64,000 nt of DNA from an uncultured Planctomycetota bacterium (GTDB lineage: Bacteria; Planctomycetota; Planctomycetia; Pirellulales; Thermoguttaceae): contig ONJR01000035.1 of the NCBI GenBank assembly GCA_900318195.1, positions 62,001 through 126,000 on the forward strand, written 5' to 3'. Of this stretch, positions 27,369-36,894 are shown one piece after another (position 1 is the first letter of the stretch; the number at the start of each line of letters is the position of its first letter). The translations under genes and the position numbers were made by a program. The notes under the pieces are model-generated. The model saw only the letters and a list, made by a program, of their open reading frames with translations, was not told the origin of the DNA and made no database searches.

Positions 27369-27545
27369 GCGCGAGTACAATAAAGAGCGTCGTTGCTAGA
27401 CAGTCGTCTTCCATCGGTTTTGCATCGTACCGTCAGCCGTTTCAAGAAAACGTCGTGCAGAAGGTGCGTTGCGCCGTTCGTTCGAGGGTTGACCGAGATC
27501 GCCTAGCGACGCTACTTAGCAAGCATATTGAGAGGAGAATACTCA

Positions 27546-28535
27546 ATGATCGTTACCACGAAAGAACTGTTTAAGGAAGCCTACGGAAAGTACGCAATCG
27601 GCGCCTACAATATCAACAACCTCGAGCAACTCGTCGGTCTGTTCCGCGGTAATCTCGGCAAATCGGCCAAGAATGAAGACCCCAACGACGACACGAAGAG
27701 CGCTCCCTTTATTATCCAGATTTCGCGCGGCGCTCGATCCTACACCGACAAGAACTTCCTCGAAGGAATGATTCGCACCGCCGACAAGGTCTTCCCGGAA
27801 GCGATTTTTGCCGTACACCTTGACCACGGCACCGAAGACGTCTGCTACGACTGCATTGACAGCGGTTTTTACAGCTCCGTCATGGTTGACGCGTCTCATG
27901 AAGAATTCGCGAAAAACGTTGAAATCACCAAACGCGTGGTTGATCGCGCGCACGACAAAGGCGTTGTCGTGGAAGCGGAACTCGGACAGCTTGGAGGCGT
28001 TGAAGAAGACGTCGTTGGTAGCGTTAAGCTGACTAACCCCGAACAAGCGGCTGAATTCATCGAGAAAACTGGCGTTGATTCGCTTGCGGTCGCGATCGGC
28101 ACCTCGCACGGTGCGTTCAAATTCTCCGGCACGCAAGGTCTGCACTTCGACGTCCTTGAGAAGATTCAAAAGGCCGTTAACGCAGTCAAACCGAACTTCC
28201 CGCTCGTCATGCACGGTAGCTCTTCCGTTCCGAAGGAATGGGTCGAACGTATTAATAATGCGGGCGGCGCGCTGAAAAATGCGAGTGGGGTTGATGAAAA
28301 GCAGTATTTCCCGGCTGCGAAACTCGGCGTTACGAAAATCAATATCGACACGGACGGACGTCTCGTCTGGTGTGCAATTCACCGCGAATTCTTCCGCGAT
28401 CACCCGGAAAAATTCGACCTCCGCGAGCCTGGCAAGATCTTCATGCCGGCTTACGCCGAATACATCATCCACAAAAACCAAATGCTCGGTAGCGCCGGTC
28501 ACCTTGAAGAGGTTCGCAAGATTCTCGCGAAGTAG
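27546..28535 (+). CDS. fba: Class II fructose-bisphosphate aldolase
   Basis: The enzyme cleaves fructose-1,6-bisphosphate into the two triose phosphates with a zinc ion. The zinc ligands and substrate loops are clear: HLDHGTE, EAELGQLGG, GTSHGAFKF and MHGSSSVP, then TKINIDTDGR. ATG 27546 follows AGGAG at 8 bases; 329 residues. An extra segment rich in Asn, Asp and Lys (near residues 43-56) precedes the first conserved strand end. Codon use is markedly biased towards C-ending codons compared with neighbours, as expected for a highly expressed glycolytic gene. Confidence 0.95.
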   Translation: MIVTTKELFKEAYGKYAIGAYNINNLEQLVGLFRGNLGKSAKNEDPNDDTKSAPFIIQISRGARSYTDKNFLEGMIRTADKVFPEAIFAVHLDHGTEDVCYDCIDSGFYSSVMVDASHEEFAKNVEITKRVVDRAHDKGVVVEAELGQLGGVEEDVVGSVKLTNPEQAAEFIEKTGVDSLAVAIGTSHGAFKFSGTQGLHFDVLEKIQKAVNAVKPNFPLVMHGSSSVPKEWVERINNAGGALKNASGVDEKQYFPAAKLGVTKINIDTDGRLVWCAIHREFFRDHPEKFDLREPGKIFMPAYAEYIIHKNQMLGSAGHLEEVRKILAK

Positions 28536-28569
28536 TCGCGTCAATCCTATCGTTGGTTAATCTTCTTTG

Positions 28570-28603
28570 GGTCGTTGCGCTCTTCTGCGCGACGACCTTT
28601 TTT
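28570..28603 (+). terminator. Intrinsic terminator of fba
   Basis: GGTCGT-T-GCGC and GCGC-G-ACGACC form a long stem around TCTTCT, followed by six T (28598-28603). Confidence 0.9.
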
Positions 28604-28812
28604 GACAAGTAATACGTCGTCGTCCCTCTGCGTCAACAAAAGTTTCCCACAAATGCCTAACGATACAATCAGCGCCATTCCTCTTTAAAATCGGTTCTCT
28701 CAAGCGAATTGAGTCAATTCTAGATATAACGCGGGCGATATGGGAAATGGAGGCGCGTCTCTTTATCGTCGCAATCACGCGCGCCTACTAGGGCTCACCA
28801 AGGAGTATGCGT

Positions 28813-30138
28813 ATGTCAGACCTCGGATCATTTCGCGCTATTGCTAACGGACAAGGGAATAGCCGCCTGCTCTATACTTGTAACCGCGTCTACATTGCGG
28901 CTATGACGCTGGCGGCTCTTCTAATCTTCACGCTGTTTGTACGGCACGCCAATGCGCAAAGCCCCGACGTCGCTCAATCGGGAGGTCTTACTATTAAAAA
29001 CGGTGGCGGCGTAAGAGGAGTCGTCGTCCCCCCAGAGAATTCAAACTCTGAAACAATAGAAATCCAGCCTGTTTTGGGAGGCAAGATAAGCGTTGAAAAA
29101 GCAGAGGTCAAGCAGACGATCAGTTTGAAACCGGAACAGATTCATTATCGTAGTTTCGCACCGCTTCAACCAGACGACGTAGAGTCCAATCTGAAGATAG
29201 CAAAATGGGCTAATAAGAAACAACTATCTGCGCTTGCCGACCTCCATTATCAGCGTGTCGTCGAACTCGAACCTGAGAACGCCGAGGCTAGGAAGGCGTT
29301 GCGGCATGTGAAAGTAAACGGCGTGTGGGTCTCGAGCAAAGAACGGATGGAGCGTTCCGGACTTGAACGCGTCAACGGACGAAATGTTTCCAAACAGGAG
29401 GCGGAACTGATTCGACAAGCGGAAGAGAATAAAGCGATTGCGAAGTTCTGGAAGAAAGAAATTAAAGCTCTTTACCATGGCGCGCGTAGCGGCGATCAGA
29501 AAAGACGCGAGGCGTTGAGATCCGTTCGCAACCCGGCGGCGCTCTCGCCAGTTATCCAAGCGTATCGCGAACTGAACGGCGACCCGGAAGGACGCGTTTT
29601 ACTCATTCAAGCGATGAGCTCAATCGGAACGCCCTCAGCGCTTACCGAACTTGGTAAAATAGCGCTCACTGATTCGGACGTCGACGCGCGCGCCGCCGCC
29701 GTAGACGGGATATATCGTCGCAAAACAGCCTCAGCCGACGCCGTAGAATACTTCAAGCGAAGTCTCCGCTCAGACGATCCAGTAATTATCAACAACGCCG
29801 CCTACGCGCTCGAGAGGTTGCAATCGGACGCGGCTATTCCCAATCTTATCAACGCGCTCGTCACGGCGCATAAACGACAAGTAGTCGTGGGCTCGGAACA
29901 GACCGGCGCAACTTTTGACGGTTCTGGACGTGTCAGCGGATTTTCGCCTGGCGGTAGCGGACGTTTGAAGACCGTTACTGAAATGAGTCGAAATGAAGCC
30001 GTGCATCGAGCGCTTGTTGCTATAGTCGCGTCTCACTACGCGAATCCGGTTGATTATGGCTTCAACGTTGACGAATGGATTCGCTGGCGGCGGCAAGTAG
30101 AACAATTATCTGATTTTTATCCCAGGCGTGACAGGTAG
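28813..30138 (+). CDS. Exported HEAT-repeat protein
   Basis: ATG 28813 lies 7 bases after AGGAG (28801-28805); ATG 28807 in the same frame is too close. The 441-residue product has a signal peptide or anchor (TLAALLIFTLFVRHANAQ, ending near residue 50). A short beta region and a helical segment with a TPR-like LADLHYQRVVELEPENAEAR (near 132-152) follow. HEAT-like repeats run from about residue 230 to 345 (for example PSALTELGKIALTDSDVDAR and NNAAYALERLQSDAAIPNLI). Such proteins act as scaffolds in the periplasm; the partner is unknown. Confidence 0.8.
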   Translation: MSDLGSFRAIANGQGNSRLLYTCNRVYIAAMTLAALLIFTLFVRHANAQSPDVAQSGGLTIKNGGGVRGVVVPPENSNSETIEIQPVLGGKISVEKAEVKQTISLKPEQIHYRSFAPLQPDDVESNLKIAKWANKKQLSALADLHYQRVVELEPENAEARKALRHVKVNGVWVSSKERMERSGLERVNGRNVSKQEAELIRQAEENKAIAKFWKKEIKALYHGARSGDQKRREALRSVRNPAALSPVIQAYRELNGDPEGRVLLIQAMSSIGTPSALTELGKIALTDSDVDARAAAVDGIYRRKTASADAVEYFKRSLRSDDPVIINNAAYALERLQSDAAIPNLINALVTAHKRQVVVGSEQTGATFDGSGRVSGFSPGGSGRLKTVTEMSRNEAVHRALVAIVASHYANPVDYGFNVDEWIRWRRQVEQLSDFYPRRDR

Positions 30139-30176
30139 CGTTCTTCCTAACTTCAAAAAATCTGGCGACTTCGTCA

Positions 30177-30205
30177 TTGACAAATCTGACCCTGACCGTT
30201 ACAAT
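30177..30205 (+). promoter_or_regulatory. Near-consensus sigma-70 promoter
   Basis: TTGACA 30177-30182, a 17-base spacer and TACAAT 30200-30205: eleven of twelve consensus positions. Transcription should start near 30212 and read into the Cys/His-rich membrane protein. Confidence 0.8.
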
Positions 30206-30220
30206 CACGGACAATCAGTT

Positions 30221-30236
30221 TTGTGGGCAACCACAA
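30221..30236 (+). promoter_or_regulatory. Leader hairpin with GNRA loop
   Basis: TTGTGG, GCAA, CCACAA: a 6-bp stem capped by a GNRA tetraloop. It sits in the 5' leader between the 30177 promoter and the coding start at 30271. It could stabilise or regulate the message. Confidence 0.4.
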
Positions 30237-30270
30237 CGTTTAATTGTTAAGTTTCAGGTTAGGTGTGTTG

Positions 30271-30756
30271 ATGCAAGAGAACATTTATTCAAACGCGCGA
30301 TCTTTTCAGCATTGCGCGATCGTTTTCTTGCGGCAACGTTTTGTCCGCCAGAAACGACGTCCCCGTGAGTTCAGCTCGTCTTTCGCTTCTCGCGTTCGAC
30401 TTTGCGCGCTAGGATACCTCCTATTTTTCGCGGCGCTTTCCCTTTTTGGGAATAGTTTACACGCGTTCTTGCCGCATTGTCACGAACTAAAAAGTACGAA
30501 CCACGCCTGTTGCGCGTCTGTGTCGAGCTTGACTCAGGACCGTTGCAGTTCACGGACAGTCAATTGTGAGTCGGACGAAAATGACTGTCCAATCTGTAGT
30601 TTCTTCTCGCAATATCGCACGGTTGTCTTTGTTGTCGCCGCGATTGTTGTTTTCTTGGAGACGCCGAAAAAGCTACGCTTGACGTTGCCGCATTCTCGTT
30701 CGAGAATTCCGCTCTTTGTATCCTTTGGTCGCGCGCCGCCCGTTGCCGCGCTGTAA
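30271..30756 (+). CDS. Cys/His-rich membrane protein
   Basis: ATG 30271 with a weak AGG upstream; 161 residues. A basic N-terminus precedes one membrane helix (LGYLLFFAALSLFGNSLHAF, near 50-69). A loop of about 55 residues follows with PHCHE, HACC, DRC, VNCES and CPICSFF, then a second helix (VVFVVAAIVVFLE) and a basic tail. The loop topology and the His/Cys pattern suggest a metal-binding site on the outer face of the membrane, loosely like DUF2946-type proteins. It is directly upstream of a DUF1559 protein with a histidine-rich loop, and its own promoter is strong. Confidence 0.6.
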   Translation: MQENIYSNARSFQHCAIVFLRQRFVRQKRRPREFSSSFASRVRLCALGYLLFFAALSLFGNSLHAFLPHCHELKSTNHACCASVSSLTQDRCSSRTVNCESDENDCPICSFFSQYRTVVFVVAAIVVFLETPKKLRLTLPHSRSRIPLFVSFGRAPPVAAL

Positions 30757-30948
30757 TTCTCTCTTCATTCTTTACCGGTCGTCAGTATCGTTGCGACATA
30801 CTGCGTCCAGATTTTCCACGTGACCGGCAGAGTTTTGTTTTCGTGTTGTCAGAGAGCTTACGAAACTTGATCTACTAGGATGCTGGTTTCCGTAGGTTCT
30901 GGCGAACAGTGTATGTACAGAAATAAAAGAGCATAGGATACAAGCAAT

Positions 30949-31947
30949 ATGGCTTCTTATATCACATATAACGCACCCAAAGCGTTTTCCAAGAAACATA
31001 AAGGTTTCACGCTCGTCGAACTTCTCGTTGTTATCGCAATCATCGGAATCCTGATCGGATTGTTGCTGCCAGCCGTTCAAGCGGCACGAGAGGCGGCGCG
31101 ACGTATGGAATGTCTCAACAACCTCAAGCAAATCGGTATCGCGCTCCACAATTACCACGACGTTAACGGGGCGTTCCCGTCGGCATGGCGAGGATACGCA
31201 GCCGACGGCAAGAGACCATGCGTCTACGGCGATCCAGGCTGGGGATGGGCGGCTGCAATTCTGCCCTTCATGGAGCAAACGCCGCTCTATAGCCAAATCG
31301 ATATCGCAACGTCAATTTCAACCGACAAGAATAAGCAAGCGCGAACACTCTCGCTTAAGGCTTACCGTTGTCCGTCTGAATTTACGCAGGACGAAACATT
31401 CACGTTAGGCGATTCCGGGCTTTTACATCACCACGACCACCATGATCACGACGACGACGAAGATCATGATGGCGATCACGATCACGAGGAATTCGAGTCA
31501 ATCGTCTTTGCAGCAGCCAACTACATCGCGTCGGTGGGAACAACAGATATCCACGACGCAGAAGATTATGAGGAAGACGGTCTATATGGAAACACCATTT
31601 TCAAGACAAATGGCGCTTTCTATCACAATAGCGAACTGGGAATGAACGCCTTCACCGACGGAACCAGCAACACAATCTTTGTCGGCGAAAGGGTCGCCAA
31701 ACGCGAACATTTCTCTACCTGGGCCGGTATGCCAGCAGGAGACGGTTGTCTTCCAGCGATCGTTGCAGGTTCATTTCACGAAGGATTTAACAACGAGGGC
31801 GAGGAACACGGCTTTTCGAGCGCACACTCAGGCGGCGCCAATTTCCTCTACGGCGACGGTTCAGTAAAATTTATATCGTCAACGGTCAACGTCGACGCGA
31901 TTAAAGCGCTTGCTACGCGGGCGGGCGGTGAAACCGTTTCGATGTAG
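30949..31947 (+). CDS. DUF1559 pilin-like protein with histidine-rich loop
   Basis: The 332-residue product has a type III (prepilin) leader, HKGFTLVELLVVIAIIGIL (residues 17-36, Glu at +5), then the DUF1559 region (LLPAVQAAREAARRMECLNN, KQIGIALHNYHD) and the C-terminal ANFLYGDGSVKFIS typical of the family. DUF1559 proteins are hugely expanded in planctomycetes and are thought to be pseudopilins or surface fibres. Unusual here is a block of nine His and many Asp near residues 158-181, inserted in the middle of the domain, which could bind zinc, nickel or copper. AGGA lies 10 bases upstream of the start. Confidence 0.93.
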   Translation: MASYITYNAPKAFSKKHKGFTLVELLVVIAIIGILIGLLLPAVQAAREAARRMECLNNLKQIGIALHNYHDVNGAFPSAWRGYAADGKRPCVYGDPGWGWAAAILPFMEQTPLYSQIDIATSISTDKNKQARTLSLKAYRCPSEFTQDETFTLGDSGLLHHHDHHDHDDDEDHDGDHDHEEFESIVFAAANYIASVGTTDIHDAEDYEEDGLYGNTIFKTNGAFYHNSELGMNAFTDGTSNTIFVGERVAKREHFSTWAGMPAGDGCLPAIVAGSFHEGFNNEGEEHGFSSAHSGGANFLYGDGSVKFISSTVNVDAIKALATRAGGETVSM

Positions 31948-31989
31948 TAAATCGCAGAACGAGTGAAGCGACCTATCGAAGTAAAAATA

Positions 31990-32026
31990 GGGCGACGGCT
32001 GTCATTAACCGTCGCCCTTGCTTTTT
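31990..32026 (+). terminator. Bidirectional terminator
   Basis: GGGCGACGG 31990-31998 pairs with CCGTCGCCC 32009-32017. A T-rich tail follows on the plus strand (TTGCTTTTT) and on the minus strand (TATTTTTAC). It serves the DUF1559 gene and, in reverse, asnA. Confidence 0.9.
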
Positions 32027-32054
32027 CATGTAACGTTTAATCTTCGTCCCGAAC

Positions 32055-33089
32055 CTACCTCAAATAAATTCCTTGCGCCGCACATTCGCGAATCATGTCG
32101 TTCGGCCAAATGGACGCTTGCACCTCTCCGATGTGAGCGCATCGTAAGAGGAACATACACAATCGCGACTGCCCAATCCCTCCGCCGATAGACAGCGGTA
32201 GTTCGTCATTAAGTAACGCCTTATGAAACGCCAATTCGCGCCGCTCGTCGCAGTTACAGATACTAAGTTGCTTAAGTAACGCCGATTTATCCACACGAAC
32301 GCCCATAGAAGAGAGTTCGAGCGACTGTTCCAAGACAGGATTCCAGACAATAATATCACCGTTGAGTCCATAATATCCGGGATCAGTTTCCGTACTCCAA
32401 TCGTCGTAGTCGGGCGCGCGTCCGTCGTGAATCTTTCCGTTTGAAAGTTCGTGTCCTACGCCGATAATAAAGACGGCGCCGTATTTTCTCGCAATTTCCG
32501 TCTCGCGCTCCTTAGGAGTAAGCGTTGGATACTCCTGGAGCAAATCCTCTGTCTGGATAAAGGTGATGTTTTCAGGTAAGATAGGTCTGATGTGCGGGAA
32601 GTCGTCGTAGACTGAACGTTCAACTTCTTTGAAGCACTCGTAGATCGATTCGACAACGTCGCAAAGAAAGTCGAGATTTCGATCTTCGACGCCAATAGTA
32701 CGCTCCCAGTCCCACTGATCGACGTATAGCGAGTGAATGTTGTCTAGCTCCTCATCGGCGCGGATCGCGTTCATATCGGTATAGATACCATAGCCGTTTG
32801 GAATACGATAGGACGCGAGTTTCATACGCTTCCATTTCGCGAGCGAATGAACTACTTCCGCACGTCGTTCGCTCATGGATTTGATTGGAAAAGAAACGGG
32901 ACGCTCGACGCCGTTAAGGTCGTCGTTGACGCCAGTGCCAGACAAAACGAAGAGCGGCGCCGTTACGCGACGCAAATTGAGCTCTTCCGTGAGATTCGTC
33001 TGAAATTCTTCCTTGATCAAAAAGATTGCCTGTTCCATCATCTCAGGCACGAGCTTCGCAACGTACCCTTGCGGAATAATCAACGACAT
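32055..33089 (-). CDS. asnA: Aspartate-ammonia ligase
   Basis: AsnA makes asparagine from aspartate, ammonia and ATP. ATG 33089 follows AGGAG at 7 bases; 344 residues. Typical segments are APLFVLSGTGVNDDLNGVERPV, HSLAKWKRM, GIYTDMNAIR, VDQWDWE, YGAVFIIGVGHELSNG, DYDDW, and the ATP-site GGGIGQSRLCMFLL near the end. It is the class-II-synthetase-related, ammonia-dependent type rather than AsnB. Confidence 0.97.
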   Translation of the reverse strand: MSLIIPQGYVAKLVPEMMEQAIFLIKEEFQTNLTEELNLRRVTAPLFVLSGTGVNDDLNGVERPVSFPIKSMSERRAEVVHSLAKWKRMKLASYRIPNGYGIYTDMNAIRADEELDNIHSLYVDQWDWERTIGVEDRNLDFLCDVVESIYECFKEVERSVYDDFPHIRPILPENITFIQTEDLLQEYPTLTPKERETEIARKYGAVFIIGVGHELSNGKIHDGRAPDYDDWSTETDPGYYGLNGDIIVWNPVLEQSLELSSMGVRVDKSALLKQLSICNCDERRELAFHKALLNDELPLSIGGGIGQSRLCMFLLRCAHIGEVQASIWPNDMIRECAAQGIYLR

Positions 33090-33422
33090 AACTGAGCTCC
33101 TATCAGTAGGCGACGCGGCGTAACCTGACCGCACGAAATAAAGAACTTTAAGGCGATAAACGCCACACTCTCGGATATTGTATGTCCAATCGCGAGAACG
33201 TCAAGGTCAAAACAAGATTGCATTACATTATTTGATACATAGAACACCAAGTATTAGCAACGCTTATTATCTAAATGTCAATCTTAGAACACAAAACAAG
33301 AATCAAGACAATTTGCTTAGACAGATCGCTACTTACCGACAAGAAAAGGATCGTCTTTCCTAGAATTACAAAAGACGATCCTCGTTGCAACAAGATATAC
33401 GAGCCAACTTTATTAGTTTGAC
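33090..33422. other. 333-base intergenic region
   Basis: It carries the asnA promoter side and, near its right end, the terminator of the TPR gene. No other feature was seen. Confidence 0.5.
33342..33381 (-). terminator. Intrinsic terminator of the TPR gene
   Basis: On the minus strand AGGATCGTCTTT pairs with AAAGACGATCC around a 12-base loop and is followed by TTTTCTT. Confidence 0.9.
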
Positions 33423-35450
33423 TTATTTAGGAGAAACCTGGTCGGCAAGTTTCTTATATTTTGCAGCGTCGGCAGTGTTTTTCAGTCCTCTGCTCATAGT
33501 CGCAAGATTGGAATACGGTACGTAAAGATTCTCATCTTTCACGAACCCAGATTCATGTGCTTTTTCTAAGAAAGCAACCGCTCTTTTTAGAGTGGCGACG
33601 CCTTCCTCTTTCTTACCCTTTTTCCAATATGTCGACGCAACAGTCGCCAGCGGCACGCCAACGAGAGCTGCGTCGCGCGATTTTAGCTGTCCTTCAACTT
33701 GTGCAAGAAGTGCGTTAGCTTTGTCAAAATACGCGAGTCCTTCGGCGTCCTTGCCTTGCTCGATGAGAATAGAGCCAAGTTGCAATTGAGCGAGCGCGGC
33801 GGGCGTTCGTTCAGATAGCGGACGATACTCCGTAACAACCTGAAGGTATTCTAGTCCCTTAACGCCTAGGGTCGACGCTTGTTTATAATCCTCACGCGCT
33901 TCATAAATTCGTGAAGCGGCAACGAGCGCATTTCCAACCTTCCAGCGCGTAGAAGCAGCTGAAACTTCGTCGAGCGTCTTCCGTAGATAGAGTTCTGCGG
34001 CTACGCGAGCTTTTTGAACGTAGTTGTCCACCTGTTGCGCATCTGGCATTTCTAGACAAACATTGACAGCCGCTTCATAAACGTCTATCTGGGCGGACGG
34101 GAGCTGAGACGACTCAGGTCGCGCAGCGTCTATTTCTTTGGCAATGTCAGTTGCGGAGGCGAGCCACTCAAACGCTTTTTCTTGGTCGGTCGGGTTCTTC
34201 CATTTTTTACGCGCAACCGCTTTGGCAATTGACAAGTTTGCGCGTAGCTCCAACTTCTTCGCCGCCATGTAAACTTCGCCCTGTGGTTTCGACTCATACA
34301 AACTCTGCAACATTTTTAGCGCGCGTTGCCCTTGTGAAATCGCGCCGTCATAATTCGGTTCTGCGGCGCCCAGTCGAAGTAATGAATCAAGCGTCAACGC
34401 CTCAATCGAGAACAACGGATGTTCAACGAAAGAGTCTCGAACAGCGTCCATATAACGAAGCGCGGAATCAACTTCGCCTGACTGAATCAGCGCGTCGATG
34501 TAAGTCAGATGGAATTGAGGAAGTGAATCGTTAAGTTTTATCGCCTTAAAGATGTGGCGTCTCGCGTTCGTAAAATCGCCGACCGCAAGATTGGTTTGGG
34601 CGAGAATCCAGTAAGCGCCGGGCGCGTTGGCGTCGTGCAACAACGCGTGTTCTGCGTCGTCGCGCGCATACGTGTAATTCGTCTGGAGATCCTGTTCGGC
34701 GCGCATAATGAAATATTCGCATTTGACAGTTTCGGCGACAATCTGAATTACTCGATTGCTCGGCAGTCCTGGCTTTTCACCCTTTTCGAGTACGAACGCG
34801 ACGCCCTTTTCGGGAAAAACTTCACGGAAATTACCGACTTCATCGGGCGCCCAAATGGGACGCACGTCTTTAATTTCGCTTTCAAAGACCTTGCGCGCGT
34901 CCGATTCAGAACGGGGTTCCGCAAGGTTAATCATGATAGCTTCTACGACGTCGTTGGCTCCAACCACTTGGATCGTCGTGTCTGGTAAAGTTGGAGTTTG
35001 AAAAGTTGCAACGTCGTAACCGTCAACCTTCTCGGTCGCGACGGGTTCCTTAAGGATAGGGTTTTTACTCAAGTCCGAGAACTTAGTTACTCCTGGCATG
35101 ACCTCGAGAAATTTCGCACCGTGCGGTTTATGCCCTGAGGCGTCGGCATTATCGGCGCGAACGTTGAGTTGCGGCCAATCCTCGATTTCGTCAACGAGAG
35201 AATTTTTCTTTCCTCCGGCGTTCGCTTTCGTTTTACTTAGCGTCTTACCCGATTCACTCGCAACGGGCGCCTGACCAGATGTCTGAACGATCGGATTTGC
35301 CCCCAAATTAGCCGCTTCTTGCGCAACAGCGCTCGAAACGCTACTTTTAGTAATTGGGACAATGGTAACAGCGTAAACGCAAAACAAGACGGCGCCGAAA
35401 AAGAGCCGAGACGTTATAGGAATATTTTTCATACGAGCGATAGGGATCAT
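33423..35450 (-). CDS. Exported tetratricopeptide-repeat protein
   Basis: 675 residues from ATG 35450; ATG 35432 is an alternative and neither has a strong ribosome site. A signal peptide spans to about residue 44 (core LFFGAVLFCVYAVTIV, cleavage near AVAQEA). Residues 45-95 are low-complexity. A beta-rich region (about 110-240) precedes TPR-like helices over most of the remaining length (for example AYWILAQTNLAVGDFTNARR, LGSILIEQGKDAEGLAYF, YVPYSNLATMSRGLKNTADA). The role is unknown; a periplasmic scaffold is likely. Confidence 0.8.
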   Translation of the reverse strand: MIPIARMKNIPITSRLFFGAVLFCVYAVTIVPITKSSVSSAVAQEAANLGANPIVQTSGQAPVASESGKTLSKTKANAGGKKNSLVDEIEDWPQLNVRADNADASGHKPHGAKFLEVMPGVTKFSDLSKNPILKEPVATEKVDGYDVATFQTPTLPDTTIQVVGANDVVEAIMINLAEPRSESDARKVFESEIKDVRPIWAPDEVGNFREVFPEKGVAFVLEKGEKPGLPSNRVIQIVAETVKCEYFIMRAEQDLQTNYTYARDDAEHALLHDANAPGAYWILAQTNLAVGDFTNARRHIFKAIKLNDSLPQFHLTYIDALIQSGEVDSALRYMDAVRDSFVEHPLFSIEALTLDSLLRLGAAEPNYDGAISQGQRALKMLQSLYESKPQGEVYMAAKKLELRANLSIAKAVARKKWKNPTDQEKAFEWLASATDIAKEIDAARPESSQLPSAQIDVYEAAVNVCLEMPDAQQVDNYVQKARVAAELYLRKTLDEVSAASTRWKVGNALVAASRIYEAREDYKQASTLGVKGLEYLQVVTEYRPLSERTPAALAQLQLGSILIEQGKDAEGLAYFDKANALLAQVEGQLKSRDAALVGVPLATVASTYWKKGKKEEGVATLKRAVAFLEKAHESGFVKDENLYVPYSNLATMSRGLKNTADAAKYKKLADQVSPK

Positions 35451-35771
35451 TGTATTGGTCTACTCCATGTTTTTCGAATACTCGTCGCGATCGCGACTGT
35501 ATACAAATCTTCTCGTGCGGATCATAATAAAAAAAATTGACGGAGTCCAGAGCAATTAATGGCATTGCCGCAGTCCGTAGACAAAAGTCTTAGTGTTACT
35601 CATGGGAAATTTCACAGAAAAATGCGACAACAACAGTAATTCTTCTTTAAAAACGCGAGCTAATCCCGTATAACTATGAGTAGCGGACGCGAGCGTGCGA
35701 ACCGCAAAGGCAAATTGTAGACAACTAGCTTCGTCACACATCGAGCAGAAATTCATCAAAGGAGTCGTCAT

Positions 35772-36800
35772 ATGTTGAAAGTCGGTATTGTCGGTATCGG
35801 ATTTATGGGAATGATCCATTACCTCGCTTATCAACGCATCGAAAACGTCAAGGTTGTCGCGTTGTGCGAATCTTTCTTTAAGGAACGCCTGACTGGCGAC
35901 TGGACGAAAATCAAAGGTAACTTTGGTCCCCAGGGCGAACAAATGGATCTCTCGGGTATCGCGACTTACGAAAGTCTCGACGATATGCTCAAAGACCCGA
36001 ACGTCGACGTCGTTGATATCTGTCTTCCTCCCGCCGCTCATGCGGCGAATACTATCGCCGCGCTTGAAGCCGGCAAAAACGTCTTTTGCGAAAAACCGAT
36101 CTCATTGCAAGAGGCGGAGGGAGTCGCAATGGTAGAAGCGGCAAAGAAGTCTGGCAAACTGCTCATGATCGGACACGTCCTTCCATTCTTTGACGCGTTC
36201 AACTATCTCTACCAGGCAGTGGTTAGCAATAAGTATGGCAAATGCCTTGGCGGTCATTTCACTCGCGTTATTTCGGATCCAACGTGGCTCAAGAACTTTT
36301 ATAGCATGAACGGATCCGGTGGTCCTATGCTCGACCTTCACGTTCACGACGCGCACTTTATTCGCATGCTCTTCGGTATGCCGAAAGCAGTTCAAAGCGT
36401 TTCTCGCTTGCGCGGCGACGTGCCGGAGTACTTCAACACCCAATTCCTTTACGACGATCCGCAACTGGTCGTTACGGCGACAAGCGGTTGCATTATGCAA
36501 CAAGGGCGTCCGTTCACCTTCTCGTATGAAGTACACTTTGAAAAAGCCACTGTCTTCACCGATTGCTTCAATCAAGTTCCCGTCACGGTTCTCCATGAAG
36601 ACGGGTCTATTGAAAAGCCGGAATTTCCCGCTGGCGACGATATAACGCCATTCGTCAACGAGCTTACGGAAGCGAGAAATTGCTTCGTAGCCGACAATCC
36701 GTCTGCAATGCTCGACGGAGCGCTCGCTCGCGACGCTCTTACTATTTGTCACAAGGAAATTGAAGCGTGCAATTCGCGAGAGCGCGTTTACCTGAAATAG
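35772..36800 (+). CDS. Gfo/Idh/MocA family sugar dehydrogenase
   Basis: ATG 35772 follows AAAGGAG at 7 bases; 342 residues. The N-terminal Rossmann fold shows GIVGIGFMGMIH (residues 4-15), then DICLPPAAHA, and the family signature EKPIS (near 109-113) with its catalytic Lys. The C-terminal domain carries GGPMLDLHVHDAHFIRML, where the His pair is the usual active-site region. These NAD(P)-dependent enzymes oxidise or epimerise sugars and inositols; the substrate is not deducible. It lacks a Tat signal, so it is cytoplasmic. Codon use is of the C-ending, highly expressed type, like fba. Confidence 0.9.
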   Translation: MLKVGIVGIGFMGMIHYLAYQRIENVKVVALCESFFKERLTGDWTKIKGNFGPQGEQMDLSGIATYESLDDMLKDPNVDVVDICLPPAAHAANTIAALEAGKNVFCEKPISLQEAEGVAMVEAAKKSGKLLMIGHVLPFFDAFNYLYQAVVSNKYGKCLGGHFTRVISDPTWLKNFYSMNGSGGPMLDLHVHDAHFIRMLFGMPKAVQSVSRLRGDVPEYFNTQFLYDDPQLVVTATSGCIMQQGRPFTFSYEVHFEKATVFTDCFNQVPVTVLHEDGSIEKPEFPAGDDITPFVNELTEARNCFVADNPSAMLDGALARDALTICHKEIEACNSRERVYLK

Positions 36801-36833
36801 TCCTTCAGAAGGATACTAGCGACTCGTAATTAC

Positions 36834-36872
36834 AAAGACGGGAACGACTGCGCGCCGGACGTTCCCGTCTTT
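36834..36872 (+). terminator. Bidirectional terminator
   Basis: AAAGACGGGAAC 36834-36845 pairs perfectly with GTTCCCGTCTTT 36861-36872. It lies between convergent genes and ends both. Confidence 0.85.
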
Positions 36873-36894
36873 CGTCGATCTGTAATTGTCCGCT

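Noticed and set aside
27196..27414. 72-codon minus-strand frame between mutS and fba
   Set aside because: Overlaps the fba promoter, lacks a ribosome site and looks random.
27543..28544. A 333-codon open frame on the minus strand, antisense to fba
   Set aside because: It mirrors the biased codon use of fba, has no ribosome site, and its protein shows no recognisable motif.
36102..36752. 216-codon minus-strand frame inside the Gfo/Idh/MocA gene
   Set aside because: Antisense of a clear conserved gene with strong codon bias; no ribosome site or motif.
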